Of a stretch of 49,807 nt of DNA, positions 8,005 through 17,384 are shown in pieces. The position numbers and the translations under genes were made by a program. How positions within the stretch are numbered: position 1 is the first letter of the stretch; each line of letters opens with the position of its first letter. Below the pieces are notes generated by a model. It did no database searches and was not told the origin of the DNA. It was given only the letters and a program-made list of their open reading frames with translations. Source of the stretch: Legionella yabuuchiae (GTDB lineage Bacteria; Pseudomonadota; Gammaproteobacteria; Legionellales; Legionellaceae); assembly GCF_900640115.1 (NCBI RefSeq), contig NZ_CAAAIW010000024.1, positions 1-49,807 on the forward strand, given 5' to 3'.

Positions 8005-8313
8005 ATGAGCAAGATTATTCGTAGCATTCTGGCAGGATGTGCTTTAATGATGTTATTCGGGTGTCAATATATGCCTGGAGAGGGGTTGTTTCAACTTCGT
8101 CCTAACGATCCTCAAATCAGCACATCCGTGCAACAGGCTTTAAAAAGCAGCCCTGATTTACGCCCATTTACGTTCCATGTTGAGACTTCTGAAGGCGTAG
8201 TCTATTTAAGCGGTTACGTAAAAACGATTCGTCAAAGCGATACGGCTGAAATGATTGCTCGTCAAGTCCCTGGCGTGGCTTCAGTAGAAAATAACATTGT
8301 GGTCAGAAAGTAG
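8005..8313 (+). CDS. BON-domain lipoprotein
   Basis: Small 102-residue envelope protein. It has a lipoprotein signal peptide with lipobox LFGC (Cys20), so it is likely membrane-anchored facing the periplasm. The rest is one BON domain (residues ~35-102): short alpha-beta unit with conserved Gly in GVVYLSGYV and a closing VPGVASVENNIVV. BON domains are found in OsmY- and DolP-type proteins that bind phospholipid and help maintain the envelope; this one has a single domain, unlike the two of OsmY and DolP. AGGGGAA precedes the ATG at a good distance. It is monocistronic and converges with the DUF3775 gene. Confidence 0.85.
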   Translation: MSKIIRSILAGCALMMLFGCQYMPGEGLFQLRPNDPQISTSVQQALKSSPDLRPFTFHVETSEGVVYLSGYVKTIRQSDTAEMIARQVPGVASVENNIVVRK

Positions 8314-8333
8314 AGCTTGCTGAAAATGCATGG

Positions 8334-8362
8334 TCCAGTTTTAGGTAATACCTAAAACCGGA
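8334..8362. terminator. Hairpin between convergent genes
   Basis: gttttaggt-aat-acctaaaac is a perfect 9-bp stem with a 3-base loop, extended by tcc/gga after one mismatch. It sits in the 52-base gap between the BON gene and the convergent DUF3775 gene and could serve both strands, though a T-run is missing. Confidence 0.5.
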
Positions 8363-8365
8363 CGA

Positions 8366-8764
8366 CTATTCCTCACAGGATTGACCGAACATGGCTAATG
8401 CTTTTTCAAGATAATCGGAAAGAAAAGGGTGCCCGAGTAAATAATCGGTCAAGTTCGAGGGCAGGTTATTAATAGCGGCTGCCCTTGCATCTTCCCATTC
8501 CACGAAGTCTTCACGACCAAGATACATCAAGGCTAATAAATCCACCCGCTTGTCATAGGGCAGAGATACGATCGCATTTTTTATTTCTAGGTAGGTGAGA
8601 TCATCGTAATGATCCGCTAACACTTGCGCCCAATCATATTCGTATTCGGTATTGGGACTCGCTTCTGGAATGCTCACTTCTTCCTTTGCGTGAAACTCTT
8701 TAGCCCGTTGTATCAAGTTGCACACAATGACTGGATTAATAGTCAGCTCGTTTAAGTCAAACAT
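8366..8764 (-). CDS. DUF3775 family protein
   Basis: Soluble acidic protein of 132 residues with no known activity. It follows the DUF3775 pattern throughout: an N-terminal helix with VCNLIQRAKEFHAKEE, a middle tract DDLTYLEIKNAIVSLPYDKRVDL, the signature LMYLGREDF, and the C-terminal YLLGHPFLSDYLEKAL. There is no signal peptide or membrane segment. It is the last gene of the minus-strand series that starts at maeA, 65 bases from the nucleotidase gene, so shared transcription is possible but not shown. Family recognition is from memory of the pattern; no function should be assigned. Confidence 0.75.
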   Translation of the reverse strand: MFDLNELTINPVIVCNLIQRAKEFHAKEEVSIPEASPNTEYEYDWAQVLADHYDDLTYLEIKNAIVSLPYDKRVDLLALMYLGREDFVEWEDARAAAINNLPSNLTDYLLGHPFLSDYLEKALAMFGQSCEE

Positions 8765-8829
8765 GGGACAATCCTTTGTCGGGTATTTATTCTTTAAGTA
8801 TAGGCAACGTCTCCTAAACTTGTCTAAAC

Positions 8830-10215
8830 TTAATCTTCGATATGATCTAAATCATGCGCTAACAGACGTCTATTCGCCCTAAAATAAGTTAACGGCGAAT
8901 GTTCTAAAAGATCTGCTAATTTTTCCATGTAAATGCAGGCGAAACGATCAACCTGATAGGCAAAATAACTTTCTTCAGCCCCGGTTCGAAAAACTCGTCC
9001 CCAAGTTGGGTTATAAAACTGATGTTGCTGCTGGATAAATTGAGCAATATGCTTATCAAGTGCAATGATTTCTTCTTGTATGGCGTCTAGCTCTTCATCA
9101 TATTTATCGGTTCGCTCTTCAAAACTTTTGGTCTGTAAAACGACCGCTTTATCTTCTAGTTTGCGCTTAATTTTCATATGAGCAACAATTTGTTCCTCAA
9201 TGGGGCGTGCTTTTACTTGCGCTTCAATTTCTTCGCCAAGCTCCTCCACAACCAAAGCCGTGCGCCAATTGCAGTCTTTCTTCAAACGCAGTATATCCCC
9301 ATAAATATGATCCCCTATGTATAAAATTTCATCTCCTATTAAGTCGAGATCTTCGGTAAATTTAGTCGCATAACCGCCTTGATAAATCCCCGGGGTAATA
9401 GGACCTTCTGTATTAGTCATCATCCCATCATTTGGATTAATCTTCAAAAAACGGCTTTTGTCATAAAAGAAACGAGGTTTATTGGCGAGTGTTATCACGT
9501 ATTCAAATAAATCACACCAAGTTTTCCCTGGTTCTAAATACGGCGTGATTGCAAATTCAAGCAATTGCTTTGCGTATTTATAATCAGAATTGGTTAGAAT
9601 AAATATTTTTTTACCGTGTTTAATATAGCGCTTAAGACCAAGAACGACCTCTTCATCACAAATGATGAAATCATCGGGCGATTTAATAATAGTTTGTTTT
9701 AAATGACCAGTGGCATGGACTTCGTCTACGCCCTTTAACACATCCAAAGCAAGCAAATGATAACTGGGTAACAAGTCAGGGTGCTCATCTTTGTAATCAA
9801 CAAGCTGGCCGTATAAAACACAAAACGCAATTGAGAACGAGGTATCAATCGCCATGTAATTGGGATCATTCAAATCCACATAAATGCTGCGATAAAACTC
9901 TTTTTGATCAGTAAATTTAATAGGTTTTGTGCCATGAAAACTTTGACGAATAGCAGCGTAACGACTCAATTTTAAAATATTGCCATTTTTGCTATCCACA
10001 ACTAATCCGCGTATCGCATCCTCGAATTTGAATTTGAACGCTTTAATTGCTTCTGGGTAATTTTTTTCTTGAATCAGGTGTTCAATAACGAGTTTATATA
10101 CTAATCGTTCAAAGTTTTCTGTTTTGTAACGTATTAACGTGTGATCCATATCTAAACCGATGTATTTGATTTTTTTCATATTCAAAATTCGGTTTACAAA
10201 AACATTTTGCCTCAT
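8830..10215 (-). CDS. HAD-family purine 5'-nucleotidase (cytosolic IMP/GMP type)
   Basis: Cytosolic nucleotidase of 461 residues, expected to remove phosphate from purine monophosphates such as IMP and GMP. HAD motif I is D22-MDHT, with the nucleophile Asp and the general acid two residues on; motif II is ILTNSD; the later acidic motif is YIGDHIYGD. Length and the Tyr/Phe-rich C-terminal part (FRTGAEESYFAYQVDRFACIY broken here at FAY) fit the eukaryotic cN-II-like HAD-IG family, of which a Legionella member has been studied as I recall. AAGGAAT lies six bases before the ATG. Gap to the upstream P-loop gene is 18 bases, so both are probably one transcript, linking nucleotide turnover with that ATPase. 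Confidence 0.85.
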   Translation of the reverse strand: MRQNVFVNRILNMKKIKYIGLDMDHTLIRYKTENFERLVYKLVIEHLIQEKNYPEAIKAFKFKFEDAIRGLVVDSKNGNILKLSRYAAIRQSFHGTKPIKFTDQKEFYRSIYVDLNDPNYMAIDTSFSIAFCVLYGQLVDYKDEHPDLLPSYHLLALDVLKGVDEVHATGHLKQTIIKSPDDFIICDEEVVLGLKRYIKHGKKIFILTNSDYKYAKQLLEFAITPYLEPGKTWCDLFEYVITLANKPRFFYDKSRFLKINPNDGMMTNTEGPITPGIYQGGYATKFTEDLDLIGDEILYIGDHIYGDILRLKKDCNWRTALVVEELGEEIEAQVKARPIEEQIVAHMKIKRKLEDKAVVLQTKSFEERTDKYDEELDAIQEEIIALDKHIAQFIQQQHQFYNPTWGRVFRTGAEESYFAYQVDRFACIYMEKLADLLEHSPLTYFRANRRLLAHDLDHIED

Positions 10216-10233
10216 GATTATTCCTTAATACAT

Positions 10234-10818
10234 TTATTTTTGGTTTAGGCACGACGTTGAAATAGAAGATAAAATCAAGGTTATGCGCTGTTCAACTGGA
10301 GCAGGCGGAATGCGGATGACTTGATAGCCTAAATCCCTATAGGCCTGGTAGATATGTTCCCCTATTTTGCGAGCTTCGACTTCATCTTCATGGCGTATTT
10401 CATCATAAATAACAGGTAGCCCTTCTAAATAAAACACATAAGCATATTGATACAATCGCATCTTTTCCATGACTTGGTCTGTTTCAAGCTGATAATACCG
10501 ATAATACGCTAAACTATCCGGAATCCCTCGATCAAAGAAAATTAAGGCATCAGACGGTAGTTGGTTTTCCCGAGCCATTTTCAGTTCTAAAATTTTATTT
10601 TGGACAATATATTTGCCTCGATAATTATCAAAGGCTTCTGGATCCTCATTCAGTAATTGTTTTAAGTAAGCTCGTGCAATCTCTGGTGCCGTTTGAAATC
10701 CTCTCACAGATAAAGCATTGATAATAGTCGTTTTTCCAGAGGAAGGCGCACCAGTAATAACACACCAATTTGTTTTTTTTAGTTTTGAGTGAATAGCTGA
10801 AATACTCCGGTTAAGCAC
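10234..10818 (-). CDS. P-loop ATPase/kinase of AAA_28 (NadR-like) type
   Basis: Small cytoplasmic nucleotide-binding protein, 194 residues. Walker A is GAPSSGKTT near residue 25. FFDRGIPDSLAYYR fits the Walker B and lid area of NadR/deoxynucleoside-kinase-like P-loop kinases. The C-terminal GYQVIRIPPAPVEQRI is typical of the AAA_28 group. The substrate is unknown; a small-molecule kinase is more likely than a protein remodeller because there is no second region of homology. Start is GTG, since the nearby ATG is in another frame. The next gene encodes a purine 5'-nucleotidase 18 bases on, which weakly suggests a nucleotide-related role. Confidence 0.7.
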   Translation of the reverse strand: MLNRSISAIHSKLKKTNWCVITGAPSSGKTTIINALSVRGFQTAPEIARAYLKQLLNEDPEAFDNYRGKYIVQNKILELKMARENQLPSDALIFFDRGIPDSLAYYRYYQLETDQVMEKMRLYQYAYVFYLEGLPVIYDEIRHEDEVEARKIGEHIYQAYRDLGYQVIRIPPAPVEQRITLILSSISTSCLNQK

Positions 10819-10872
10819 ATTGAAAAAAGTGATTTACTACAAGCCTAAGTATATCCCTCATTAAATCGTTCG

Positions 10873-12822
10873 TTAAGTGGCTTTAGAGAGGATTGTTCTG
10901 TCCAAAATAAGCGATTCAACCACATCAGGCTCAGCTAAGGTGGATGTATCGCCAAGTTCATCAAATTCATTTTCCGCTATTTTTCGAAGAATACGCCGCA
11001 TGATTTTACCCGAGCGTGTTTTAGGTAAAGCCTGAGCCCACTGAATAGTTTTTGGTTTTGCTATCGGTCCAATTTCATCGCGCACTTTTTTAATAAGTTC
11101 CTCTTTTAAGGATTCAGAAGGGCTTACGTTCGCTTTGGTGGTTATAAATGCATAAATCTCTTCGCCTGTAATTTCATTAGGAATGCCAACCACGGCCGCT
11201 TCTGAAACAGCAGGATGAGATAATAATGCGCTTTCAAGTTCTTCACTGCCTAGCCTATGGCCTGAAACTTTAATCACATCGTCTGTGCGCCCAACAATCC
11301 AGAAATAACCTCGCTCATCGTAATAAGCTGCATCCCCAGTTAGGTAATATCCTGGAACCTCTTTAAAATAAGCATCGACAAAACGCTCATGATCGCCATA
11401 AATTGTTTGCATCATGCCAGGCCAAGGTTGTTTAATAACCAGTCTGCCTTGTTGATTCGGTTCTACAGGCTTGCCTTGTTCATCGACCACCTCTGGCATC
11501 ACCCCAAAAAATGGCCATGATGCTGATCCGGGCGCTAACGGAGTCGCACCAGGCAAAGGGGTTATCATGATTCCACCTGTTTCAGTTTGCCACCAGGTAT
11601 CCACAATAGGGCAACGCTTCTCGCCAACCACCTCAAAATACCATTCCCAAACATCAGGATTAATCGGTTCGCCAACAGAGCCTAATAATTTAAGGCTGTT
11701 GCGGTGGGTTTGTTCCACGAAAGCATCTCCTTCGCGGCGTATGGCACGAATGGCAGTTGGAGCGGTATAAAAAATATTAACCTGGTGTTTATCAATGATT
11801 TCCCAAAAGCGGGCATAAGTTGGGTAATTAGGAACCCCTTCAAACATTAAGGTCGTCGCCCCACTTGCTAAAGGCCCATAAATTAAATAGCTATGCCCAG
11901 TAATCCAACCCACATCCGCGGTACACCAAAAAATATCACCATCATGATAATCAAAGACGTATTTAAAAGTTGTGGCGGCATAAACCATGTATCCGCCAGT
12001 GCCATGTAAAACCCCTTTGGGTTTCCCTGTTGAGCCAGAGGTATATAAAATAAATAAAGGATCGGATGAATCCATGGTTTCTGCTGGACAATTATCACTT
12101 ACCTTAGACATCGCTTCGTGATACCAGATATCTTTTTCTGTATTCCATTGGATTTGGCCACCAGTCTGTTGAATGACAATCATATGCTCAACGTCAGGAC
12201 AATCTTGCAGGGCCTTATCTGCATTCGCTTTAAGTGAAACGGTTTTTTCACCCCGAACGGCTTCATCGGCGGTAATAAGAAGCTTGCATTGCGCGTCTAA
12301 AATCCGAGTTTTTAACGAGTCTGGAGAAAAGCCGCCAAAGACCACAGAATGTATCGCGCCAATTCGTGCACAGGCTAGCATAGAAATAGCGGCTTCGGGG
12401 ATCATCGGCAAATAAATGCAAACCCGATCGCCTTTCTTAACGCCAAGATGTTTTAATACATTGGCAAATTTACAGACTTCAAGATAAAGCTCGTTATAGG
12501 TGAGGGTTTTGCTTTCATTTGGATTATTGCCTTCCCAGAGGATTGCGATTTGATTTTTGCGTTGGTCAAGATGGCGATCAAGACAGTTATAACAAGCATT
12601 CAGTTGCCCATTTAAAAACCATTTGACCTTTAAATCGTTAAAGCCGCCTTGTAAGACTTCTGACCAAGGTTTGAACCAGGTTATAAATTCTTGTGCTTGA
12701 TCTGCCCAGAATCCCTTTGGATCCTCAATCGAATGTTGATAACGCTGATGGTATTGTTTTTCGTTAATCAACGCTTGGTTGGCAAATTGTTCTGGCACAG
12801 GATAAAGTTTATCATGGCTCAT
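10873..12822 (-). CDS. acs: Acetyl-coenzyme A synthetase (AMP-forming)
   Basis: Converts acetate, ATP and CoA to acetyl-CoA via acetyl-AMP. Length 649 residues is typical. Visible: the N-terminal ACAS tract beginning [12 protein letters not shown]; the phosphate loop [11 protein letters not shown]; the acetate-pocket tract [30 protein letters not shown]; the hinge region with [11 protein letters not shown]; and the C-terminal [11 protein letters not shown], whose lysine is the usual acetylation switch. Upstream in the same direction lie the HPPD-like gene and maeA; both feed acetyl-CoA/pyruvate metabolism in a general sense. A 143-base gap holding a large hairpin separates it from the HPPD-like gene, so it probably has its own promoter. 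Confidence 0.97.
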   Translation of the reverse strand: MSHDKLYPVPEQFANQALINEKQYHQRYQHSIEDPKGFWADQAQEFITWFKPWSEVLQGGFNDLKVKWFLNGQLNACYNCLDRHLDQRKNQIAILWEGNNPNESKTLTYNELYLEVCKFANVLKHLGVKKGDRVCIYLPMIPEAAISMLACARIGAIHSVVFGGFSPDSLKTRILDAQCKLLITADEAVRGEKTVSLKANADKALQDCPDVEHMIVIQQTGGQIQWNTEKDIWYHEAMSKVSDNCPAETMDSSDPLFILYTSGSTGKPKGVLHGTGGYMVYAATTFKYVFDYHDGDIFWCTADVGWITGHSYLIYGPLASGATTLMFEGVPNYPTYARFWEIIDKHQVNIFYTAPTAIRAIRREGDAFVEQTHRNSLKLLGSVGEPINPDVWEWYFEVVGEKRCPIVDTWWQTETGGIMITPLPGATPLAPGSASWPFFGVMPEVVDEQGKPVEPNQQGRLVIKQPWPGMMQTIYGDHERFVDAYFKEVPGYYLTGDAAYYDERGYFWIVGRTDDVIKVSGHRLGSEELESALLSHPAVSEAAVVGIPNEITGEEIYAFITTKANVSPSESLKEELIKKVRDEIGPIAKPKTIQWAQALPKTRSGKIMRRILRKIAENEFDELGDTSTLAEPDVVESLILDRTILSKAT

Positions 12823-12914
12823 TGTTATCTTCCTTGGGTTAATTCACAAACGCGTTATTGAATATTGAAGAATTTAAGTATTATTAATCAAACTCTGGAT
12901 GAAATAAATGAGGC

Positions 12915-12956
12915 TTTTAATTAGGAGCTCCACAGAGATGAGCTTCCTAATTAAAA
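12915..12956 (-). terminator. Large hairpin after the HPPD-like gene
   Basis: ttttaattaggagctc (12915-12930) pairs with gagcttcctaattaaaa (12940-12956), 16 bp with one bulged base and a 9-base loop. It starts ten bases beyond the minus-strand stop codon of the HPPD-like gene, where a terminator is expected. Stem ends are A/T-rich rather than followed by a T-run. Confidence 0.6.
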
Positions 12957-12965
12957 AGATTTAAC

Positions 12966-14225
12966 TTAATCCCCGACTACCCCATGTTTTTTATGATGAA
13001 CACGTACCGTTTCATCAAGTCCTGCCGCTTCCGTGAGAGCAGCCACATTTTCTTTGGTGAAAAATCCATCGAATCCATGACAGCGCTCAACGTACTCGGT
13101 AATCAGTAAGGATAAGGGTGAATGTTTGGAAAAAATTTGTTGTAAATCTGGGGTATCACCACAAGCTCCAAAGACTTTGGCCAAAAATCCAATATGGGCC
13201 GAATCACGTAAAACACTGATGACATAGTCAATATTTTTACCTCCGCTTGGATGATCGCCATCGACCACTTCCATTGCGATATGATGCATTCGTCGCCCAT
13301 AATTGCGAACAAAGTTTTCTGTTGGCATGGGTAAATTTTTAAACGAATTAACCATATACGGTGTATTGTTTGCCGTAAATACTTTCGCAGGAGAACGAAT
13401 ATCATTTCCGTGCAAGCAACGATTCACATTCGTAGATGAATTCATATCATCAATATTGTAAGCGCCCCAGAAATAATAATTTGAAAGGCAGAGAAATTCT
13501 AAAATGGCATCTTCACGTTCGCCTGCAAGGATTCGAGTGGCCATATGATCAATGCCCTTAATGAGGGGCTTAGTCCCCTTGTCTTTAGTAAATTGATCAA
13601 CTTTGTCTAATTCTTTTTGTTGCGTTTCGGTTAAGGAAAAAGGTTGTCCTAACTCCAGGGAATCAAAATTAAATAGATCGTCGCTGGTATAGCCAGTGCT
13701 GTTAAACGTCAGATCGGACATGCGGGTAAATTGAAAATGCTGATTGCAATAAAATTTATTTTCAGTAATGTCAGGATCGTGAAAGTTAAAATCATGAGAC
13801 ATTAAGATTTTCTTGGTTTCTTTGGTGTCTTTGGTTTTGAAAATCTCACCCACGTATCGGGCATTATATTTTTCGCGCGCATTAGGATACATTTTATTAA
13901 CCCGCGTAATATCGTCTTTAAAATTGGGGTCTAATGGTTCCATAACAATATAAATTGGGGCTTCTTGAATATTGGTTAGGCAATAAATTTTATGCGTATC
14001 ACTGATGTAACTTGCGGCATAACGATATGGGGTCATTAAATACAGCTCTTTTAAATAGTCTAATGCATCTCCGGTTTGAACTTGCACGACCACAGCTGCC
14101 ATATCGCCCAATAAATCGTCTAATCCGCTCGATTTTCTTCGCTCGTATATTTTAATGCGGTATTCATTAAAATAATCAGAATTTTTTTTATCACCCTTTG
14201 GGTCATAGGTTAAAGGATTAATCAT
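12966..14225 (-). CDS. Diverged 4-hydroxyphenylpyruvate dioxygenase-like protein (VOC fold)
   Basis: Probable iron-dependent dioxygenase relative, 419 residues; substrate unproven. The C-terminal half has the order of metal ligands seen in HPPD: GIDHMA (His227), MHHIAMEV (His315) and ITEYVER (Glu377), followed by a GFDGFFTKENVAAL tract matching the DGFGxGNFKALFEA end of HPPD. The N-terminal half is poorly similar, and the enzyme is longer than typical HPPD (~350 residues), so it may act on another 2-oxo acid. The gene lies 16 bases after maeA in the same direction, so it is almost surely co-transcribed with it. The pairing with a pyruvate-forming enzyme is unexplained. A non-catalytic VOC protein is the main alternative. 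Confidence 0.6.
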   Translation of the reverse strand: MINPLTYDPKGDKKNSDYFNEYRIKIYERRKSSGLDDLLGDMAAVVVQVQTGDALDYLKELYLMTPYRYAASYISDTHKIYCLTNIQEAPIYIVMEPLDPNFKDDITRVNKMYPNAREKYNARYVGEIFKTKDTKETKKILMSHDFNFHDPDITENKFYCNQHFQFTRMSDLTFNSTGYTSDDLFNFDSLELGQPFSLTETQQKELDKVDQFTKDKGTKPLIKGIDHMATRILAGEREDAILEFLCLSNYYFWGAYNIDDMNSSTNVNRCLHGNDIRSPAKVFTANNTPYMVNSFKNLPMPTENFVRNYGRRMHHIAMEVVDGDHPSGGKNIDYVISVLRDSAHIGFLAKVFGACGDTPDLQQIFSKHSPLSLLITEYVERCHGFDGFFTKENVAALTEAAGLDETVRVHHKKHGVVGD

Positions 14226-14241
14226 GGTTCGCTCCTATGGG

Positions 14242-15915
14242 TTAATCGGTAATGTAAGATTGGTATTTTGGCTCCCACATAGTTTCATCAATGGCTTTTT
14301 TAATTTCGACATCGGTTTTATTTTCAACATGTCCTTCTTTAATGGCTTGTAATATCACCGCCTTCGCAATGTGGCGACTTACCGACCGGATCGTATGTAA
14401 CTCAGGAAGCAATCTTCCTTCACCTGTTTTATTAGCAGGGGCCAACTCACTTAAGGCCATGGCTGCGGCCATCATCATCTTGTTCGTGACCCGCTTCGCT
14501 TTACCGGCCACAACACCTAAGCCTACGCCTGGAAAAATATAAGCGTTATTGCATTGAGCGATCTCTATGGTTTTTCCATGAATTGTAACTGCGTCAAAAG
14601 GACTTCCCGTTGCCACCAGTGCTTTGCCATTGGTCCAGTGCAATAAATCATGAGGGGTTGCTTCAACTCTTGAGGTTGGATTCGATAAAGGAAAAATAAT
14701 GGGTCGTTCACAATATTCGGCCATGGTTTTTATCATAGATTCGGTAAATTGCTTGGGCTGACCAGAAACCCCCAATAAAATTGTGGGTTTCGCATTGTGA
14801 ATTACATCGGTAATACTGATTGCTCCTGAGCTTTGTAAACGCCAGTCTTTTAAGTCCTCATGTTTACGGGCGAATGGCTTTTGGAACGGTAATAAATTAT
14901 CCATGCCATCATGAATTAACCCGTTTCTATCCACTAAATAAAAACGATCGCGGGCTTCTTCTTCACTCAAGCCCTGATTCATCAAGGCATGAACTAATTG
15001 CTCACTGATTCCACATCCAGCAGAACCCGCACCTAACAGTGCAATACGATGTTCTTTAAGCGGGACTTTACTGGTTTTAGTGGCAGCGATAATCCCAGCT
15101 ACCGCTACTGCTGCGGTTCCTTGTATGTCATCATTGAACGTGCACAGTTCATCTTTGTATTTGTCGAGTAAAGGGTAAGCATGTTGTTGAGCGAAATCTT
15201 CAAATTGAAGCAACACTTGAGGAAAATGTTTTTTTACGCTTTGAACAAAATGATCCACGAAGTCGTAGTATTCTTCGCCCGAAAGTCGCGTGTGTCGCCA
15301 CCCTAAATATTCAACATCTTCTAAACGTTCTTTATTATTGGTTCCAACATCAAGAACAATCGGTAACGTCTCAGCAGGGTTGATGCCTCCACAAGCCGTA
15401 TAAAGTGATAATTTACCGATAGGAATTCCAAGTCCGCCCACGCCTTGATCGCCTAGTCCTAAAATTCGTTCACCATCCGTTATAACAATGGCGCTCACCT
15501 TACGAAGTTTTGCGACAGCACTTAATATATCATCCATCTTGTCGCGCTCAGGATAACTGATGAATAAACCTCTAGGTTGGCGATAGATATGATGGAAGTA
15601 CTGACACGCTTCCCCAACGACCGGGGTATAGATAATTGGCATCATTTCTTCAAGATTATCCAACACAAACCGGTAAAAAAGCACTTCATTGCGATCTTGT
15701 AGTGCTCTTAAGTAGATATGTTGCTCTAAGGGAGTGGTCTTGGCGGAAAAAGCATCTCTACAACGTAATAATTGTTCTTCTATAGTCTCAGTATTACAAG
15801 GGAGCAACCCTAACAGATGAAGTGCTTCCTTTTCTTTTGCGCTAAACGCCGTTCCTTTATTAAGAATAGGATCGCGTAATACATTTTGACCGCGCTTCGA
15901 TACCTTTATCACCAT
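14242..15915 (-). CDS. maeA: NAD-dependent malic enzyme, long type
   Basis: Oxidatively decarboxylates malate to pyruvate, forming NADH. The 557-residue length is that of the SfcA/MaeA class. Seen are the Tyr-containing IIYTPVVGEACQ, the substrate tract ILGLGDQGVGGLGIPIGKL, metal-binding FNDDIQGTAAV, the NAD-binding LLGAGSAGCGI and the cofactor-side PIIFPLSNPTS. First gene of the minus-strand group; its own extended -10 promoter lies 45 bases upstream and AAGGA precedes the ATG. The window holds a second, unrelated-length malic enzyme at 27.4 kb, so the cell appears to have both forms. Confidence 0.95.
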   Translation of the reverse strand: MVIKVSKRGQNVLRDPILNKGTAFSAKEKEALHLLGLLPCNTETIEEQLLRCRDAFSAKTTPLEQHIYLRALQDRNEVLFYRFVLDNLEEMMPIIYTPVVGEACQYFHHIYRQPRGLFISYPERDKMDDILSAVAKLRKVSAIVITDGERILGLGDQGVGGLGIPIGKLSLYTACGGINPAETLPIVLDVGTNNKERLEDVEYLGWRHTRLSGEEYYDFVDHFVQSVKKHFPQVLLQFEDFAQQHAYPLLDKYKDELCTFNDDIQGTAAVAVAGIIAATKTSKVPLKEHRIALLGAGSAGCGISEQLVHALMNQGLSEEEARDRFYLVDRNGLIHDGMDNLLPFQKPFARKHEDLKDWRLQSSGAISITDVIHNAKPTILLGVSGQPKQFTESMIKTMAEYCERPIIFPLSNPTSRVEATPHDLLHWTNGKALVATGSPFDAVTIHGKTIEIAQCNNAYIFPGVGLGVVAGKAKRVTNKMMMAAAMALSELAPANKTGEGRLLPELHTIRSVSRHIAKAVILQAIKEGHVENKTDVEIKKAIDETMWEPKYQSYITD

Positions 15916-15959
15916 GTCCTTACTCCCTGGATAAATGAATAAATTTAAATATAGATTAA

Positions 15960-15968
15960 ACTATAGCA
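15960..15968 (-). promoter_or_regulatory. Extended -10 promoter of maeA
   Basis: On the minus strand TGC-TATAGT forms an extended -10, preceded by a long T-rich tract and followed by the maeA start about 45 bases on. No clear -35 was found, which is normal for this promoter type. Confidence 0.55.
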
Positions 15969-16059
15969 AAAAAAGAAAAAAATTTTGAAAGCACGTAAAC
16001 TACAATCTCGCCTGCTGCAAAAAAATTGCACAAAAAGGATACCAATCCTCAGGAATTTT

Positions 16060-16068
16060 TGTTATAAT
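16060..16068 (+). promoter_or_regulatory. Extended -10 promoter of the MFS-deoB group
   Basis: TGT-TATAAT is a perfect extended -10, about 36 bases ahead of the first MFS start. It diverges from the maeA promoter ~95 bases away, so the 180-base gap serves both directions. Confidence 0.65.
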
Positions 16069-16103
16069 TTGCGCCACTTTATAGTCCTCTTTATGGAGTG
16101 GTT

Positions 16104-17375
16104 TTGTCAGATTCGTTAGCAGTTGATTCACGCGTTCCACTGCCGCGTGGTGATTGGATGGCTTGGCTGGTTTGTCTTTCAGCCGGTTTATTTTTCTTCT
16201 ACGAGTTTTTCCAGCTTAATCTCTTTGACGTGATTAACCAACCGTTGCGGGAATCATTTCATATCGATGCAGTACAACTAAGTTGGATGTCCAGTACCTA
16301 TCTATGGGCAGATATCCTATTTCTACTTCCTGCGGGCATTATTCTCGATCGCTTTTCCACGCGTAAGGTTATTTTGAGTGCGATGTTTGTCTGCGTATTC
16401 GGCACGGTTGGGTTCGCATTAACCGGCTCCTTCGTCATGGCTTCTTTTTATCATTTTTTATCAGGAATCGGGAACGCATTTTGCTTTTTATCCTGTGTGG
16501 TTCTTGTCTCTCGCTGGTTTCCACCCAGACGTCAAGCTCTGGTGATTGGGTGTTTGGTGACCATGGCGTTTATCGGGGGCATGATGGCCCATACCCCTCT
16601 GGCTTATTTAAATGAGCAATTTGGGTGGCGAGACTCCTTGTTAATTGATGGAGGCTTAGGCGCACTGTTATTTCTGTGGATCTTATTCTTTGTTAAAGAT
16701 CACCCATATGACCATGTAACTCATCAAACCGTTTCTTCTGAACATACTGCATCACCAAATTTTTTAAAATCCTTAGTAAACCCGCAAAATTGGTTGGCTG
16801 GTCTTTATACCTCCTGTCTTAACCTTCCCATTATGGTACTTTGTGCGTTGTGGGGCGTTAGCTATTTGCATGTCGTACATCATTTGTCTCCCATGGTGGC
16901 TAGTAACGTAGTCAGCATGATTTTTATAGGAAGCATCATTGGATGTCCGGTGGTTGGTTGGCTATCTGATACGATGGGGCAGCGTAAGCCTTTAATGATA
17001 CTTGGAGCAATCGCTACACTCATTACGGTACTTCCCTTATTCTTAGGGATGTCTTTTTCCTTGGAAAAACTAAGTATTTTATTTTTTGCTTTAGGATTTT
17101 TTACAAGCACACAAATTATCTCATACCCTCTGATTGCAGAAAGTAACGACTCTGCGAATACTGGAGCAGCAACTGGAATCGCTTCTGTGATTATCATGGG
17201 CGGTGGTGGCGTTGGTCAGGTCTTATTTGGCAGCTTAATGAAGCATCATGCAACCTCCCATCTTTATACGTTAGCTGATTTTCAATATGCCATGTGGATG
17301 TTCCCTATCGCAACCTTAATTGCATTGGTTGCGATTTTGTTTACGCGAGAAACCTACTGCAAACCTTACAAGTGA
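16104..17375 (+). CDS. MFS transporter
   Basis: Inner-membrane transporter, 424 residues, with about twelve hydrophobic segments. The MFS loop 2-3 signature is present as AGIILDRFSTRKVIL. The N-terminal LSAGLFFFYEFFQLNLFDVI is shared in pattern with the next gene and with the Legionella Pht-type transporters. TTG at 16104 has GGAG five bases ahead, better than the GTG at 16098 that contains this site. The gene is followed nine bases later by a paralogue and then deoB, which makes a nucleoside or related sugar a reasonable substrate guess, but sequence alone does not show it. Confidence 0.85.
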   Translation: MSDSLAVDSRVPLPRGDWMAWLVCLSAGLFFFYEFFQLNLFDVINQPLRESFHIDAVQLSWMSSTYLWADILFLLPAGIILDRFSTRKVILSAMFVCVFGTVGFALTGSFVMASFYHFLSGIGNAFCFLSCVVLVSRWFPPRRQALVIGCLVTMAFIGGMMAHTPLAYLNEQFGWRDSLLIDGGLGALLFLWILFFVKDHPYDHVTHQTVSSEHTASPNFLKSLVNPQNWLAGLYTSCLNLPIMVLCALWGVSYLHVVHHLSPMVASNVVSMIFIGSIIGCPVVGWLSDTMGQRKPLMILGAIATLITVLPLFLGMSFSLEKLSILFFALGFFTSTQIISYPLIAESNDSANTGAATGIASVIIMGGGGVGQVLFGSLMKHHATSHLYTLADFQYAMWMFPIATLIALVAILFTRETYCKPYK

Positions 17376-17384
17376 GGAATCGTT

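Noticed and set aside
16880-17197. Minus-strand frame of 105 codons within the first MFS gene
   Set aside because: Shadow of a hydrophobic coding region, without a start signal or family pattern.
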